Shown here one piece after another: positions 18,369 through 29,046 of a stretch of 64,000 nucleotides of DNA. Origin of the DNA: Virgibacillus profundi. Its GTDB lineage: Bacteria; Bacillota; Bacilli; Bacillales; Amphibacillaceae. Numbering within the stretch: the stretch's first letter is position 1; the number at the start of each line of letters is the position of its first letter. The notes beneath the pieces are model-generated. The model had not been told where the DNA came from. It saw only the letters and a program-made list of their open reading frames with translations, and searched no databases. The DNA is taken from assembly GCF_002287375.1 (NCBI RefSeq), contig NZ_NPOA01000005.1, forward strand, positions 62,001-126,000, given 5' to 3'. A program made the position numbers and the translations under genes.

Positions 18369-19145
18369 ATGGATATTTATCAACATTTTAGAAAAGAAGA
18401 ACAACCGTTTATCGATCAGGTTCTATCCTGGAAAGAACAGGTCGAACAAAATTTTCAGTATAAGCTGTCTGACTTTCTTGATCCGAGAGAACAGCAGATC
18501 ATAGAGATGCTGATTGGAACAGCTAATGAAGAATTAAAACTATATGCAAATGGTGGGGGAGACCATGCTGAAAGAAGCCGTATGGTTATTGCACCCTTCT
18601 ATGAAGAGGTGACAGAGGAGACTCATCAGCTCACATTGCTTCAGGCAACCTATCAGGATAAATTTATAACATTGGAACATCCGGACGTGATGGGGGCGTT
18701 TTTATCCCTAGGTATAAAACGTAAAAAACTTGGAGATATTTTCGTGGGTGATGGACTAATCCAAATCATATTGGCTGATGAAATAGCCCCATATGTAAAA
18801 ACAAATCTAACTTCTATAAAAAGAGCAACTATCAGACTTGAGGAAAAGCCGCTTTTAGCCAAAATAAAAAGTACAGAAAACTGGGTGGAAGTCGACAAGA
18901 CAATATCCTCACTTAGGTTAGATACAGTGTTAAAGGAAATATACAATATCTCCAGAAAAGAAGCAGCTGAATATATTAGCAAATTACTTGTGAAAGTAAA
19001 TTATAAGGTAATTGATGATGGGAAATTTATACTTCAGGAAAAGGATTTACTATCGGTACGAGGAAAAGGCAGAAGTAAATTGGTTAAAATAAATGGCCGA
19101 ACGAAAAAAGAGAACTGGAAGATAACTACCGCAATTTTAAAATAA
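18369..19145 (+). CDS. ylmH: S4-domain RNA-binding protein YlmH
   Basis: 258 residues. The N-terminal two thirds are the YlmH-specific domain (DFLDPREQQIIEMLI, ANGGGDHAERSRMVIAPFY, HPDVMGAFLSLGIKRKKLGDI) and the C terminus (about 182-250) is an S4 RNA-binding domain (SSLRLDTVLKEIYNISRKEAAEYI). The B. subtilis homologue has been linked to rescue of stalled large ribosomal subunits alongside the RqcH pathway; rqcH is also in this window at 38047-39759. Start ATG after AAAGGAATGAG. Confidence 0.93.
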   Translation: MDIYQHFRKEEQPFIDQVLSWKEQVEQNFQYKLSDFLDPREQQIIEMLIGTANEELKLYANGGGDHAERSRMVIAPFYEEVTEETHQLTLLQATYQDKFITLEHPDVMGAFLSLGIKRKKLGDIFVGDGLIQIILADEIAPYVKTNLTSIKRATIRLEEKPLLAKIKSTENWVEVDKTISSLRLDTVLKEIYNISRKEAAEYISKLLVKVNYKVIDDGKFILQEKDLLSVRGKGRSKLVKINGRTKKENWKITTAILK

Positions 19146-19177
19146 AATTTTATAGAATTGCAGGAATAACCAGATTT

Positions 19178-19191
19178 TTGTCGAATATAAT
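19178..19191 (+). promoter_or_regulatory. Consensus Spo0A box abutting a -10 hexamer, upstream of divIVA
   Basis: TTGTCGAA (19178-19185) is an exact match to the 0A-box consensus and is followed without a gap by TATAAT (19186-19191). Bound Spo0A would cover the promoter spacer, a position expected to repress. The matching -35 is poor, and a second -10-like TATACT lies at 19217-19222. The site is about 60 nt before the divIVA start. Confidence 0.45.
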
Positions 19192-19243
19192 CGTCATCAT
19201 GTAATTTTATTTTTCTTATACTATCCTTGAGGAGGTGGCCAAT

Positions 19244-19747
19244 GTGCCATTAACACCGTTAGATATTCATAACAAAGAGTTTACCCGGAGTTTTCGCGGG
19301 TATGATGAAGATCAGGTAAATGAGTTTTTGGATCAGGTCATTAAAGACTATGAAATAGCAATTAGAGAAACAAAGGAATTAAAGGAAAAGGTTAATCAGC
19401 TGGATGAAAAACTGGGTCATTTTACCAATATTGAAGAAACCTTAAATAAATCAATCCTGGTTGCTCAGGAAACTGCTGAAGAAGTAAAAGGTAACGCAAC
19501 AAAGGAATCCAAATTGATTATTAAAGAAGCAGAAAAAAATGCAGATCGGATTATTAATGAAGCGTTGAGTAAATCACGGCGGATTTCCATGGATGTTGAA
19601 GAATTAAAGAAACAAGCAAAAGTATTTCGAACCCGTCTAAAAATGCTTGTTGAAGCACAGCTGGATATGATTGGCACAGATGATTGGGAAGATTTATTCA
19701 ATGAAGAGCTGGGCGAAGAGCTTGAGTTAATCGATAATAAATCTTAG
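19244..19747 (+). CDS. divIVA: Septum/pole-localising protein DivIVA
   Basis: Coiled-coil protein that recognises negatively curved membrane at poles and septa and recruits MinJ/MinCD and sporulation proteins. GTG 19244 follows GAGGAGGTG (19229-19237) by 6 nt and gives 167 residues starting MPLTPLDIHNKEFTRSFRGYDEDQV, the family N terminus; a GTG at 19235 lies inside the ribosome binding site. The membrane-binding domain (1-55) is followed by heptad-rich coiled coil (about 60-150) and an acidic tail. Confidence 0.97.
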   Translation: MPLTPLDIHNKEFTRSFRGYDEDQVNEFLDQVIKDYEIAIRETKELKEKVNQLDEKLGHFTNIEETLNKSILVAQETAEEVKGNATKESKLIIKEAEKNADRIINEALSKSRRISMDVEELKKQAKVFRTRLKMLVEAQLDMIGTDDWEDLFNEELGEELELIDNKS

Positions 19748-19750
19748 ATC

Positions 19751-19779
19751 TTGACGTGATCACCAAAATTACATATAAT
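19751..19779 (+). promoter_or_regulatory. SigA promoter of ileS
   Basis: TTGACG (19751-19756), exactly 17 nt, TATAAT (19774-19779). Transcription would start near 19786, giving a leader of about 290 nt that contains the T-box elements. It begins 4 nt after the divIVA stop codon. Confidence 0.75.
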
Positions 19780-19799
19780 TCATACACATACTTTTAAAT

Positions 19800-20049
19800 A
19801 TAAGTAATAAATACGTTGACAGAGACAGTATAAAAACATTTAACTGATTAGCGAGTCGGTGGATGGTGAAAGCCCGATGCAGAATTGTTTTTAGAAAATC
19901 ACTCTGTAGTATCCGTTATGAAATTTAGTAATAATGGACGTTTCATTCACGTTACGAATTTCGAGTGAATTTAAAAGATATTTTTTTAAATTTATAAGGG
20001 TGGTACCGCGAGTCTTCTCGTCCCTTCTGGGATGCAGAGGACTTTTTTT
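19800..20049 (+). promoter_or_regulatory. T-box riboswitch (isoleucine) controlling ileS
   Basis: Transcription antitermination leader sensing uncharged tRNA-Ile. Stem I is closed by ACAGAG (19819-19824) with CTCTGT (19902-19907); the specifier codon just before the closing strand reads ATC (19898-19900, followed by A), an isoleucine codon. The T-box sequence AAGGGTGGTACCGCG is at 19996-20010. A terminator (about 20011-20043, AGTC...GACT ends, then seven T) competes with the antiterminator. Uncharged tRNA-Ile should favour readthrough into ileS. Confidence 0.93.
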
Positions 20050-20072
20050 ATTTAAAAAGGAGGAAGCTAAAA

Positions 20073-22829
20073 ATGGATTATAAAGATACATTATTAATGC
20101 CAAAGACAGAATTTCCAATGCGAGGAAATTTACCAAATAAGGAACCGAAAAGACAAGAGCATTGGGAAGAAACTAATTTATATGAAAAAGTTCAGGATAG
20201 AACGAAAGGAAGACCGTTGTTTATTTTGCATGATGGACCACCATATGCGAATGGAGATTTGCATATTGGTCATGCCCTTAATAAAATTCTCAAAGATTTT
20301 ATTACCCGCTATAAATCAATGACAGGTTATCATGCACCATATGTTCCAGGCTGGGACACACATGGGCTACCGATTGAAACAGCATTGACAAAAAAGAAAA
20401 AAGTAAAGCGTAAAGAAATGAGCATTGCTGAGTTTAGACAATTATGTGCAGAATATGCTATGGGTCAGGTTGATAGTCAGCGCACGCAATTCAAACAGTT
20501 GGGTGTACGTGGAGATTGGGATAATCCGTATATAACATTAACGAAGGATTATGAAGCTGCACAGATACGGGTATTTGGTGAGATGGCTAAAAAAGGATAC
20601 ATTTATAAAGGATTAAAGCCTGTTTATTGGTCACCATCATCTGAATCTGCTCTGGCTGAAGCGGAGATTGAATATCATGATAAACGCTCCCCTTCCATTT
20701 ATGTATCATTTGAAGTTACGGATGGGAAAGGATTGCTTGAGGGTGGAGAGAAGTTTATTATTTGGACAACAACACCTTGGACAATTCCGGCAAACCTGGG
20801 AATCAGTTTGCATCCGGATCTGCAATATGATGTTGTTGAGGTAAATGATGAACGTTATGTAATTGCCAGTGCATTACTTGAAGCTGTTAAAGAACAGTTA
20901 GCCTGGGAAAACCCAAAAGTTATAAAAACATTTAAAGGACAGGAAGCAGACAAGATTGTTACAAAACATCCGTTTTATGATCGTGATTCATTAATCATGC
21001 TTGGTGAACATGTAACTACAGAAGCAGGTACAGGATGTGTTCATACAGCTCCTGGGCATGGGGAAGATGACTTTGTAGTTGCAAAGTCTTACGGTATCGA
21101 AGTACTATCCCCAGTGGATGATAAAGGCTGTTTCACGAGTGAGGCTCCCGGCTTTGAAGGCTTATTTTATGATAAGGCAAACAAGGTAATTACGGAAAAA
21201 TTAGAAGAAGTAGGAGCATTGTTAAAGCTTTCATTTATAACACACTCCTATCCACATGATTGGCGTACGAAAAAACCGACGATATTCAGGGCAACGTCGC
21301 AATGGTTTGCATCCATCAAAGATTTCCGTCAAAATATTCTGGATGAAATCAAACGTATTAACTGGTATCCATCTTGGGGAGAAACCCGACTGTACAACAT
21401 GGTTCGTGATCGTGAAGATTGGTGTATTTCACGTCAACGTACATGGGGTGTACCGATTCCTGTTTTTTATGGTGAGGATAACACGCCTATCATAACAGAT
21501 GAGACAATTGAACATGTATCTGAACTATTCCATGAACATGGTTCAAATATTTGGTTTGAATGGGAAGCGAAGGATTTATTACCTGAAGGCTTTACCTCTG
21601 AACATAGCTCAAATGGAAATTTCACGAAAGAAACGGATATTATGGATGTCTGGTTTGATTCGGGTTCATCACATGAAGCAGTTTTAAAAGGAAGAGAAGA
21701 CCACAAACGCCCTGCAGATGTTTATTTAGAAGGCAGTGACCAATACCGTGGTTGGTTTAATTCATCATTATCCACTGCTGTTGCTGTAACAGGGAAAGCA
21801 CCATATGAAAATATTATCAGTCATGGGTTTGTTTTAGATGGTAATGGTCGGAAAATGAGTAAATCCTTAGGCAATGTCATGGTACCTTCAAAGGTGCAAA
21901 AGCAATTAGGCGCAGATATTTTGCGATTATGGGTATCATCAGTTGATTATCAGGCAGATGTACGAATCTCTAATGATATTTTGAAACAAACATCTGAAGC
22001 ATACCGTAAAATCCGTAATACTTTCCGTTTCATGCTTGCAAACCTTGCTGACTTTGATCCAAATACAGACCATGTTCCTGAAGCAGAATTGGAAGAAGTA
22101 GATCGTTATATGCTTCATCGTCTGCAGCAAGTAGTTCGTGACGTACGTGAAAACTATGATAAATTCGAGTTTTCGCCAATCTTCCATCAAATTCATAATT
22201 TCTGTGCAGTTGATTTAAGTTCTTTCTATCTTGATTTTGCAAAAGATGTATTATACATTGAGTCGAAGGATAATAAGCGTCGCCGCAGTATTCAAACAGG
22301 TTATTATGAAATTTTAACAACGTTGGTTAAATTGTTGACACCAATTATTCCACACACTGCGGATGAAGTATGGGAGTATATTCCAGGCGTGGAAGCAGAA
22401 AGTGTTCAACTAACTGATATCCCGAACCCTGAAGAAATTTCCGGCTATAAGGTTTTAGCAGAAAAATGGGATCATTTTATGAAGGTTCGTGATGATGTAC
22501 TCAAAGCATTGGAAGAAGCTAGAAATGATAAAATCATTGGTAAATCATTAGAAGCTAAAATTACAATAGTTCCAAAAGATGACCAAACCAAAGAAGTATT
22601 ACAAACAATGGAACATCTCCATCAATATTTAATTGTTTCTGATGTAGTTATTGCAGATAAAGCAGCTAATGCCAAAGCGTATAAATATGCAGATATCTCA
22701 GTAGAAAAGCATCCAGGTGAAAAATGTGAACGTTGCTGGATGGCATCCAATACGATTGGGGAAGATAAGGATCACCCTGAACTGTGTACACGATGTGCAG
22801 ATGTTGTAAAAGAACATTATACAGCATAA
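20073..22829 (+). CDS. ileS: Isoleucyl-tRNA synthetase
   Basis: Class I synthetase charging tRNA-Ile, with an editing domain that removes valine. 918 residues, typical of Firmicutes. HIGH motif at 64-67 (HIGH in [10 protein letters not shown]), editing CP1 domain in the middle ([29 protein letters not shown]), KMSKS at 594-598, tRNA-binding C-terminal domain, and a terminal zinc finger with Cys885, Cys888, Cys905 and Cys908. Start ATG after AAAGGAGGA. Controlled by the T-box leader just upstream. Confidence 0.98.
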   Translation: MDYKDTLLMPKTEFPMRGNLPNKEPKRQEHWEETNLYEKVQDRTKGRPLFILHDGPPYANGDLHIGHALNKILKDFITRYKSMTGYHAPYVPGWDTHGLPIETALTKKKKVKRKEMSIAEFRQLCAEYAMGQVDSQRTQFKQLGVRGDWDNPYITLTKDYEAAQIRVFGEMAKKGYIYKGLKPVYWSPSSESALAEAEIEYHDKRSPSIYVSFEVTDGKGLLEGGEKFIIWTTTPWTIPANLGISLHPDLQYDVVEVNDERYVIASALLEAVKEQLAWENPKVIKTFKGQEADKIVTKHPFYDRDSLIMLGEHVTTEAGTGCVHTAPGHGEDDFVVAKSYGIEVLSPVDDKGCFTSEAPGFEGLFYDKANKVITEKLEEVGALLKLSFITHSYPHDWRTKKPTIFRATSQWFASIKDFRQNILDEIKRINWYPSWGETRLYNMVRDREDWCISRQRTWGVPIPVFYGEDNTPIITDETIEHVSELFHEHGSNIWFEWEAKDLLPEGFTSEHSSNGNFTKETDIMDVWFDSGSSHEAVLKGREDHKRPADVYLEGSDQYRGWFNSSLSTAVAVTGKAPYENIISHGFVLDGNGRKMSKSLGNVMVPSKVQKQLGADILRLWVSSVDYQADVRISNDILKQTSEAYRKIRNTFRFMLANLADFDPNTDHVPEAELEEVDRYMLHRLQQVVRDVRENYDKFEFSPIFHQIHNFCAVDLSSFYLDFAKDVLYIESKDNKRRRSIQTGYYEILTTLVKLLTPIIPHTADEVWEYIPGVEAESVQLTDIPNPEEISGYKVLAEKWDHFMKVRDDVLKALEEARNDKIIGKSLEAKITIVPKDDQTKEVLQTMEHLHQYLIVSDVVIADKAANAKAYKYADISVEKHPGEKCERCWMASNTIGEDKDHPELCTRCADVVKEHYTA

Positions 22830-22836
22830 ATTTATG

Positions 22837-22866
22837 ATACCCTTCTCAAAATGAGAGGGGTATTTT
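22837..22866 (+). terminator. Terminator after ileS
   Basis: ATACCCTTCTC (22837-22847) pairs with GAGAGGGGTAT (22853-22863) with one G-T wobble, then TTTT. The repeat element begins 6 nt later. Confidence 0.8.
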
Positions 22867-22871
22867 AAATG

Positions 22872-23435
22872 AAGGCTCTTTTCGTAAACTTTGGGACCAC
22901 TTCGTTCGCCCCATTGAAACCATTTGTTGCTTTTTTAACTTTCGTAGTTTCTATAAAGTACGACATAGTGAAAATTCATTTGCAAACGCTGGTTGAGAGC
23001 AGGGATTCGCTACGGAAACACATTTCGCGGACCTTAGGGCGGCTGGTGAGCCTCCTCGTGCTAGGCACTCGGGGGTCTCACCTATGCCTTTCCTCCCGCA
23101 GGAGTCTTCAATGTGTTTCCTCCGCTGGATTTCCGGTTACTCCCGATGTACTGCATTAGTAATCAATTTTCAAAACATCAAACCACTCCACCAGTCCGGG
23201 TGAGCGGAGGGCGGTGACTCCTGCGGGAATAGCACGTGTCCGAAGACCCCGCAGAGTGGGTTTCTCGAGGAGGCTAAGGCCGTGCCCGCAGCGATCCCGG
23301 ACGGCGACATTAGCACATGTTATTGGATTCAATCCCGATTTACTTCGTAGTTTACATCGACTTCAGAGCAGATAACAATAAATCACTTCGATGGGACGAG
23401 CAGTGCGCAGTCCCAATCTATGCGAAAACAGCCTT
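22872..23435. repeat. Long palindromic repeat element, copy 1 (complete)
   Basis: About 565 bp, non-coding. Imperfect terminal inverted repeats of roughly 50 bp: left end starts AAGGCTCTTTTCG, right end finishes CGAAAACAGCCTTA. Inside are two inverted, homologous arms of about 115 nt. Left arm stem: GGAAACACATT (23014-23024) with AATGTGTTTCC (23110-23120). Right arm core: GACTCCTGCGGGA (23216 onward), CCCCGCAGAG, CTCGAGGAGGCT, CGTGCCCGC. The right arm's 3' flank has degenerated; GTCCGGG (23194-23200) and CCCGGAC (23296-23302) now pair instead. It occupies the place where B. subtilis has ylyA. Confidence 0.9.
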
Positions 23436-23496
23436 AACAAAAATTCATCAACAGTTGATCCCTGGACATCGATAGCTGCATCACGTGCTTTTGTTC

Positions 23497-23525
23497 TTGA
23501 TAATTTACCAATTAAAGTTTAAGAT
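23497..23525 (+). promoter_or_regulatory. Candidate SigA promoter of lspA
   Basis: TTGATA (23497-23502), 17 nt, TAAGAT (23520-23525), 35 nt before the lspA start. The stretch between the repeat element and this site also holds a short palindrome, ATCAAC/GTTGAT (23447-23459). Confidence 0.4.
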
Positions 23526-23559
23526 AAATAAGACCTACAATGAAATCGGGGGAAAAGAG

Positions 23560-24030
23560 ATGTATTTGTACTATCTTATTGCACTAGTTATTATTGCAGT
23601 TGATCAACTAACAAAATGGGCTATTGTTAAAACAATGGAACTCGGAGAAGAAATTATAATTATTGAAAACTTTTTTTCTTTAACATCACATCGAAATAAA
23701 GGTGCTGCCTGGGGAATATTACAGGGTCAGATGATGTTTTTCTACATAGTCACAGTAATTGTAGTCATAGGTGTAATTTATTACATGCAAAAGTATGCCA
23801 AAGAGAGTAAAATGCTGGCTATATCACTAAGCTTTATTCTAGGTGGAGCAATTGGTAATTTTATTGATCGTCTCTTTCGTAAAGAGGTTGTTGATTTTTT
23901 TGATTTTATAATTTTTAATTATGATTTCCCTATATTTAATATAGCCGATTCTGCACTGGTAGTTGGAGTGTTCTTAATTATTATTGCAACGATTATCGAT
24001 GAAACAAAGAAAGGAAAAGCTAAAAAATGA
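23560..24030 (+). CDS. lspA: Lipoprotein signal peptidase II
   Basis: Membrane aspartyl peptidase cleaving prolipoprotein signal peptides. ATG 23560, 7 nt after GGGGG, gives 156 residues (B. subtilis 154); the open frame upstream to 23485 is not family-like. Four membrane helices; catalytic aspartates in [18 protein letters not shown] and [15 protein letters not shown], and the conserved RNKGAAWG near residue 46. It is coupled by a 4-nt overlap to rluD. Confidence 0.96.
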   Translation: MYLYYLIALVIIAVDQLTKWAIVKTMELGEEIIIIENFFSLTSHRNKGAAWGILQGQMMFFYIVTVIVVIGVIYYMQKYAKESKMLAISLSFILGGAIGNFIDRLFRKEVVDFFDFIIFNYDFPIFNIADSALVVGVFLIIIATIIDETKKGKAKK

Positions 24031-24938
24031 CATCATTTTATCATACTGTAACAGAAGAACAGGCAAAAACACGACTGGATAAATTATTAGTGGAGCTAAA
24101 TCAGGATCAAACCCGGTCACAAATTCAATCATGGATAACGAAAGAACATGTTACTGTAAATGAAGAAAATGTTAAGGCCAATTATAAATGTCAAATGGGA
24201 GATAAATTACAATGGTCTATTCCGGAAAATATACCATCTGAAATTATACCCGAAAATATAGCCCTATCTATTATTTACGAGGATGATGATTTGCTTGTGG
24301 TTAATAAACCAAAAGGAATGGTTGTACATCCATCTGCAGGCCACCAGAGTGGCACACTGGTACATGCACTGCTTTACCATTCTAAAGAGCTTTCGCAAGT
24401 AAATGGAGCGGAACGTCCAGGGATCGTCCATCGAATTGATAAAGATACGAGTGGTTTATTACTTGTTGCCAAAAGAGATGAGGTACATATTCAGTTGGCT
24501 GATCAATTATCAGCAAAGGAGATCAAGCGTAAATACGTGGCATTAGTCCATGGTGAGATAACCCATGAAACAGGTATGATTGATGCCCCCATTAGACGCG
24601 ATCCAAAAAGTCGACAAAAAATGGGGATCGTTGATGACGGTAAACCTGCTGTAACCCATTTCAAGGTACTAAAAAGCTACCCTGATTACACCTATGTGGA
24701 ATGTCAATTGGAGACAGGTAGAACCCATCAAATCAGGGTTCATATGAAATATATTGGACATCCGGTTGTAGGGGATCAAAAATATGGTCCACGTAAAACG
24801 ATGGATTTGAACGGACAAGCTCTTCATGCGAAACTGCTTGGCTTTACACATCCAACAACACTGGAATGGCTGGAATTTGAAGTGGATGTACCAGAGTATT
24901 TTAATGAGGTACTTTCATATATTGATAAAATGTATTGA
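24027..24938 (+). CDS. rluD: RluD-family 23S rRNA pseudouridine synthase (YlyB)
   Basis: Isomerises uridines in 23S rRNA. 303 residues: N-terminal S4 domain ([23 protein letters not shown]) and a pseudouridine synthase domain with the catalytic motif [15 protein letters not shown] (Asp in HRID-K-D) and the [10 protein letters not shown] motif. ATGA overlap with lspA. The exact target uridines cannot be read from sequence, so the RluD name is by family and position. Its stop codon overlaps the -35 of the pyr promoter. Confidence 0.92.
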   Translation: MTSFYHTVTEEQAKTRLDKLLVELNQDQTRSQIQSWITKEHVTVNEENVKANYKCQMGDKLQWSIPENIPSEIIPENIALSIIYEDDDLLVVNKPKGMVVHPSAGHQSGTLVHALLYHSKELSQVNGAERPGIVHRIDKDTSGLLLVAKRDEVHIQLADQLSAKEIKRKYVALVHGEITHETGMIDAPIRRDPKSRQKMGIVDDGKPAVTHFKVLKSYPDYTYVECQLETGRTHQIRVHMKYIGHPVVGDQKYGPRKTMDLNGQALHAKLLGFTHPTTLEWLEFEVDVPEYFNEVLSYIDKMY

Positions 24939-24963
24939 CATATGCTGCCGAATTTGAAATAAT
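24935..24963 (+). promoter_or_regulatory. SigA promoter of the pyr operon
   Basis: TTGACA (24935-24940, consensus), 17 nt, AATAAT (24958-24963). The -35 overlaps the rluD stop codon. Transcription should start near 24970, just before the PyrR attenuator leader. Confidence 0.65.
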
Positions 24964-24969
24964 AACCAA

Positions 24970-25648
<679 letters not shown>

Positions 25649-25654
25649 ATAATT

Positions 25655-25760
25655 TAACCTTTAATTAAATCCAGAGAGATTTTCAAGGTTGCCATCGGAA
25701 AGACGTGGGTACAATACTACACGTATACCTCCTTGCAACCTTTTGCAAGGAGTTTTTTTA
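25655..25760 (+). promoter_or_regulatory. PyrR attenuator 2 (between pyrR and pyrB)
   Basis: Second PyrR site: TCCAGAGAGA (25670-25679), closely matching the family loop, enclosed by CCTT (25658-25661) and AAGG (25685-25688). The terminator is CTCCTTGCAA (25729-25738) with TTGCAAGGAG (25743-25752) and seven T. B. subtilis has three such attenuators; the loss of pyrP leaves two here. Confidence 0.92.
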
Positions 25761-25789
25761 TAGCTTAAATACAAGGAAGCGGGGGTATT

Positions 25790-26713
25790 ATGCGACATTT
25801 TATTACTGTGAATCAACTTTCTGCAGAAGAAATATTTTTGTTAATAAAAACTGCTGAATCATATCAAGAAACAAATTTCCAAATCAATCAGCAATTGTTT
25901 GCAGCAAATTTATTTTTTGAACCAAGTACAAGAACAAAATCGAGTTTTGTTGTTGCTGAGAAGAAACTGGGACTTGAAGTATTGGATTTTCATGCAGAAA
26001 CCTCTAGTACAGAAAAAGGGGAGTCATTATACGATACCGCGAAAACGTTTGAGTCAATTGGAGCCGATATGCTTGTAGTCCGCCATCAGTCAGACACTTG
26101 GATGGATGAACTTGATTCAAATATAAAGATACCCATTATCAATGCAGGTGCAGGCAAAGAAGAGCATCCTACACAATGCTTGCTGGATCTGCTAACTATT
26201 TATCAGGAATATGGACGTTTTGACGGGTTGAATGTACTAATTTCTGGGGATATAAAACATAGCCGTGTTGCCCATTCTAATGCCTTTGCTTTAAAAAAAT
26301 TAGGCGCAAAAGTATTTATAAGTGCAGCACCTGGCTTTGAGGATAATACTTTAGGTTTTCCGCATATCTCCATGGATGATGCCATTAAATTTTGCGATGT
26401 AGTCATGCTTCTGAGAGTTCAGCATGAGAGACATAAACATACTTTAGAAACAATGGAGTATCTGGAAAATTACGGTTTAACAAAAGAACGTGAAAAACAA
26501 ATGAAAAAACATGCAATAATTCTTCATCCTGCTCCTGTAAATAGAGGAGTGGAAATAGATTCAGATTTAGTGGAATGTGATCGTTCAAGAATTTTTAAAC
26601 AAATGTCAAACGGTGTATTTATACGTATGGCAATAATTACAAAAATATTAACGGAGTGGGGGATATTGAATGAAAATAGTATTGAAAAATGCCAAACGGT
26701 TATTGCCAACTAA
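25790..26713 (+). CDS. pyrB: Aspartate carbamoyltransferase, catalytic chain
   Basis: Condenses carbamoyl phosphate with aspartate, the committed step of pyrimidine synthesis. 307 residues. Carbamoyl phosphate-binding FFEPSTRTKSSF near residue 45, HPTQ in EEHPTQCLLDLLT, and HPAPVNRGVE near the C terminus. No regulatory PyrI chain is present, as usual in Firmicutes. The 3' end overlaps pyrC by 44 nt. Confidence 0.98.
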   Translation: MRHFITVNQLSAEEIFLLIKTAESYQETNFQINQQLFAANLFFEPSTRTKSSFVVAEKKLGLEVLDFHAETSSTEKGESLYDTAKTFESIGADMLVVRHQSDTWMDELDSNIKIPIINAGAGKEEHPTQCLLDLLTIYQEYGRFDGLNVLISGDIKHSRVAHSNAFALKKLGAKVFISAAPGFEDNTLGFPHISMDDAIKFCDVVMLLRVQHERHKHTLETMEYLENYGLTKEREKQMKKHAIILHPAPVNRGVEIDSDLVECDRSRIFKQMSNGVFIRMAIITKILTEWGILNENSIEKCQTVIAN

Positions 26714-27953
26714 TGAAATGGAAAGTTGTGAGGTACTGATAAATGATAATAAAATAATAGAAATCAGTACAGATATTTCCGGGGAAGCAGATCAGGTTAT
26801 CAATTGTGGGGGAAACTTGCTTTTACCCGGGTTTATTGATGTCCATATTCATTTGCGTGAACCAGGTGGTGAGCATAAGGAGACGATTAAAACAGGCACA
26901 AAAGCTGCGGCCCGGGGTGGGTTTACGACTGTTTGTGCAATGCCTAATACAAACCCTGTGCCGGATAATAAGGAAACTGTTCAGGAACTTTTAGAGAAAA
27001 TTAAGCAAGACGCAGTTATCAGGGTATTGCCATATGCTGCAATCACCAAAGACTTAAAAGGTGAAGAACTGACTAATATCGCAGGGCTTGCTGAAACAAA
27101 AGTTTTTGCATTTACAGATGATGGTGTAGGAATACAGACTGCTGATCAAATGCTTCGTGCAATGAAGGAAGCAGCAGCTTGCGATATGCCAATTGTTGCA
27201 CATTGTGAAGATAATTCAATTGTTTATGGTGGAGTTGTTCATGACGGGAAAGTAAGTGAAGCACTGGACTTACCAGGTATCCCCTCATTAAGCGAGTCCG
27301 TACAAATTGCTCGTGATGTGCTATTGGCTGAAGCGGCGGGATGTCATTACCATGTCTGTCATGTAAGTACAAAAGAATCAGTTCGGGTTATCCGTGATGC
27401 AAAGAAAGCAGGAATTCACGTTACAGCAGAAGTCACACCACATCATCTGCTTTTGAATGAAGAGTCTATCACAGAAAACGATGCTAACTTAAAAATGAAT
27501 CCCCCATTAAGATCGAAAGAGGATCAGGCTGCATTACTGGAAGGCCTTCTGGATGGCACAATTGATTTTATAGCGACAGATCACGCACCACATGCGGAAA
27601 GTGAAAAAGCAGCAGGATTTTTAAAAGCACCATTTGGAATAGTTGGACTAGAAACAGCATTTTCCTTATTATATACAAAGCTTGTATTGAAAAATAAAAT
27701 TACCCTCAATCAATTAGTAGATTGGATGACCATTAAGCCTGCTGACGTATTTAATCTCCCATATGGAAGATTGGAAGAAAAGGCAATTGCAGATATTACA
27801 TTGGTTGATATAGAAAAAGATTCAGTAATAGATAAAGAAAGCTTTTATTCAAAAGGAAAAAACACACCCTTCCATAACTGGGGTACTACAGGCTGTCCTG
27901 TAATGACAATCGCAGATGGAAAAGTAGTTTACAAGGAGGATGACAATGGCTAA
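26670..27953 (+). CDS. pyrC: Dihydroorotase
   Basis: Zinc amidohydrolase that cyclises carbamoyl aspartate to dihydroorotate. 427 residues. Metal ligands in DVHIHLREPGGEHKETI, the CHVST histidine, HCEDNS, and the catalytic aspartate in ATDHAPH. The start ATG 26670 is inside the end of pyrB, preceded by GGAGTGGGGG; the long overlap also occurs in B. subtilis. pyrAA begins 8 nt before its stop. Confidence 0.97.
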   Translation: MKIVLKNAKRLLPTNEMESCEVLINDNKIIEISTDISGEADQVINCGGNLLLPGFIDVHIHLREPGGEHKETIKTGTKAAARGGFTTVCAMPNTNPVPDNKETVQELLEKIKQDAVIRVLPYAAITKDLKGEELTNIAGLAETKVFAFTDDGVGIQTADQMLRAMKEAAACDMPIVAHCEDNSIVYGGVVHDGKVSEALDLPGIPSLSESVQIARDVLLAEAAGCHYHVCHVSTKESVRVIRDAKKAGIHVTAEVTPHHLLLNEESITENDANLKMNPPLRSKEDQAALLEGLLDGTIDFIATDHAPHAESEKAAGFLKAPFGIVGLETAFSLLYTKLVLKNKITLNQLVDWMTIKPADVFNLPYGRLEEKAIADITLVDIEKDSVIDKESFYSKGKNTPFHNWGTTGCPVMTIADGKVVYKEDDNG

Positions 27954-29046
27954 ACGGCAATTAATTCTTGAAAATGGAACAGTATTTACCGGTGAAGGTT
28001 TTGGAAGCAACCATACAATAACAGGGGAATTAGTTTTTAATACCGGGATGACTGGCTATCAGGAAGTTATAACAAACCCTTCCAATAGTGGGAAAATAGT
28101 CATGATGACATATCCTCTTATAGGAAATTATGGAATCAACAGGGATGACTTTGAAACAATAACTCCATCTATTCATGGATTTATTGTAAAGGAGGCGGCC
28201 GAATTTCCCTCTAATTTTCGAAGTGAAGAAAGTTTGGACAGTTATTTAAAAGTAAATAATATACCAGGGATATCGGGCATTGATACGAGAAAATTAACAA
28301 AAATCATCCGTAAATATGGAAGCATGAATGTAATGATTGCAGGTGTGGATGAATCTGTTGAAGAATGTCTTGAGAAGCTGCGAAATTTACCTGTTGAATC
28401 TGATTTGGTAAAAAAGGTATCCACCGTCAAACCATATGTTGTACCAGGACGGGGAAAGAGAATTGTGCTGGTCGATTTTGGAATGAAACACGGAATTCTC
28501 AGGGAATTAACAAAAAGAAATTGTCATATAACCGTTGTCCCCTACAATTATAGTGCAGAAAGTATCATGCGGTTAAGGCCTGACGGTATCATGCTGACAA
28601 ACGGACCTGGAGATCCCAAGGATGTACCTGAGGCCATTGAAATGGTCCAGCATGTTTTAGGAGAAATTCCTGTGTTTGGCGTTTGTCTGGGACATCAGAT
28701 TTTTGCATTGGCATGTGGTGCGGATACAGAAAAAATGAAATTTGGACAAAGTGGTGGAAACTATCCGGTAAAAGACATCCAGACTGACAAAACTTATCTT
28801 ACATCACAAAATCATAGCTATACAGTTGTGAAGGATTCCCTTACTTATACGGAGCTTGAATTGTTCCAGCAGTCATTAAATGATGGAAGCGTACAGGGGT
28901 TAAAGCATAGAAAATATGCAGCATTTTCTGTCCAGTACCATCCGGAAGGCTCGCCGGGTCCTGAGGATACCAATTATCTTTTTGATGATTTCCTGCAGAT
29001 GATTAAACAAACACAAAAGGAAAATGAGGTGAAGGAAAATGCCTAA
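27946..29046 (+). CDS. pyrAA: Carbamoyl phosphate synthase, small (glutaminase) subunit
   Basis: Hydrolyses glutamine and channels ammonia to PyrAB. ATG 27946 is 6 nt after AAGGAGG (27933-27939); an ATG at 27940 abuts the site and is rejected. 366 residues. Class I amidotransferase triad: nucleophile in FGVCLGHQ, and HPEGSPGP. The N-terminal domain ([17 protein letters not shown]) is specific to CarA. It overlaps both neighbours in the operon. Equivalent to carA. Confidence 0.97.
   Translation: MAKRQLILENGTVFTGEGFGSNHTITGELVFNTGMTGYQEVITNPSNSGKIVMMTYPLIGNYGINRDDFETITPSIHGFIVKEAAEFPSNFRSEESLDSYLKVNNIPGISGIDTRKLTKIIRKYGSMNVMIAGVDESVEECLEKLRNLPVESDLVKKVSTVKPYVVPGRGKRIVLVDFGMKHGILRELTKRNCHITVVPYNYSAESIMRLRPDGIMLTNGPGDPKDVPEAIEMVQHVLGEIPVFGVCLGHQIFALACGADTEKMKFGQSGGNYPVKDIQTDKTYLTSQNHSYTVVKDSLTYTELELFQQSLNDGSVQGLKHRKYAAFSVQYHPEGSPGPEDTNYLFDDFLQMIKQTQKENEVKENA

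Noticed and set aside
19816-19834. TTGACA and TATAAA as the ileS promoter
   Set aside because: The spacing is only about 7 nt and both lie within T-box stem I; the correctly spaced pair at 19751-19779 is better.
22869-23159. 96-codon open frame in the ileS-lspA gap
   Set aside because: It lies wholly within repeat element copy 1, has no ribosome binding site, and its translation follows the inverted-repeat sequence rather than any protein pattern.
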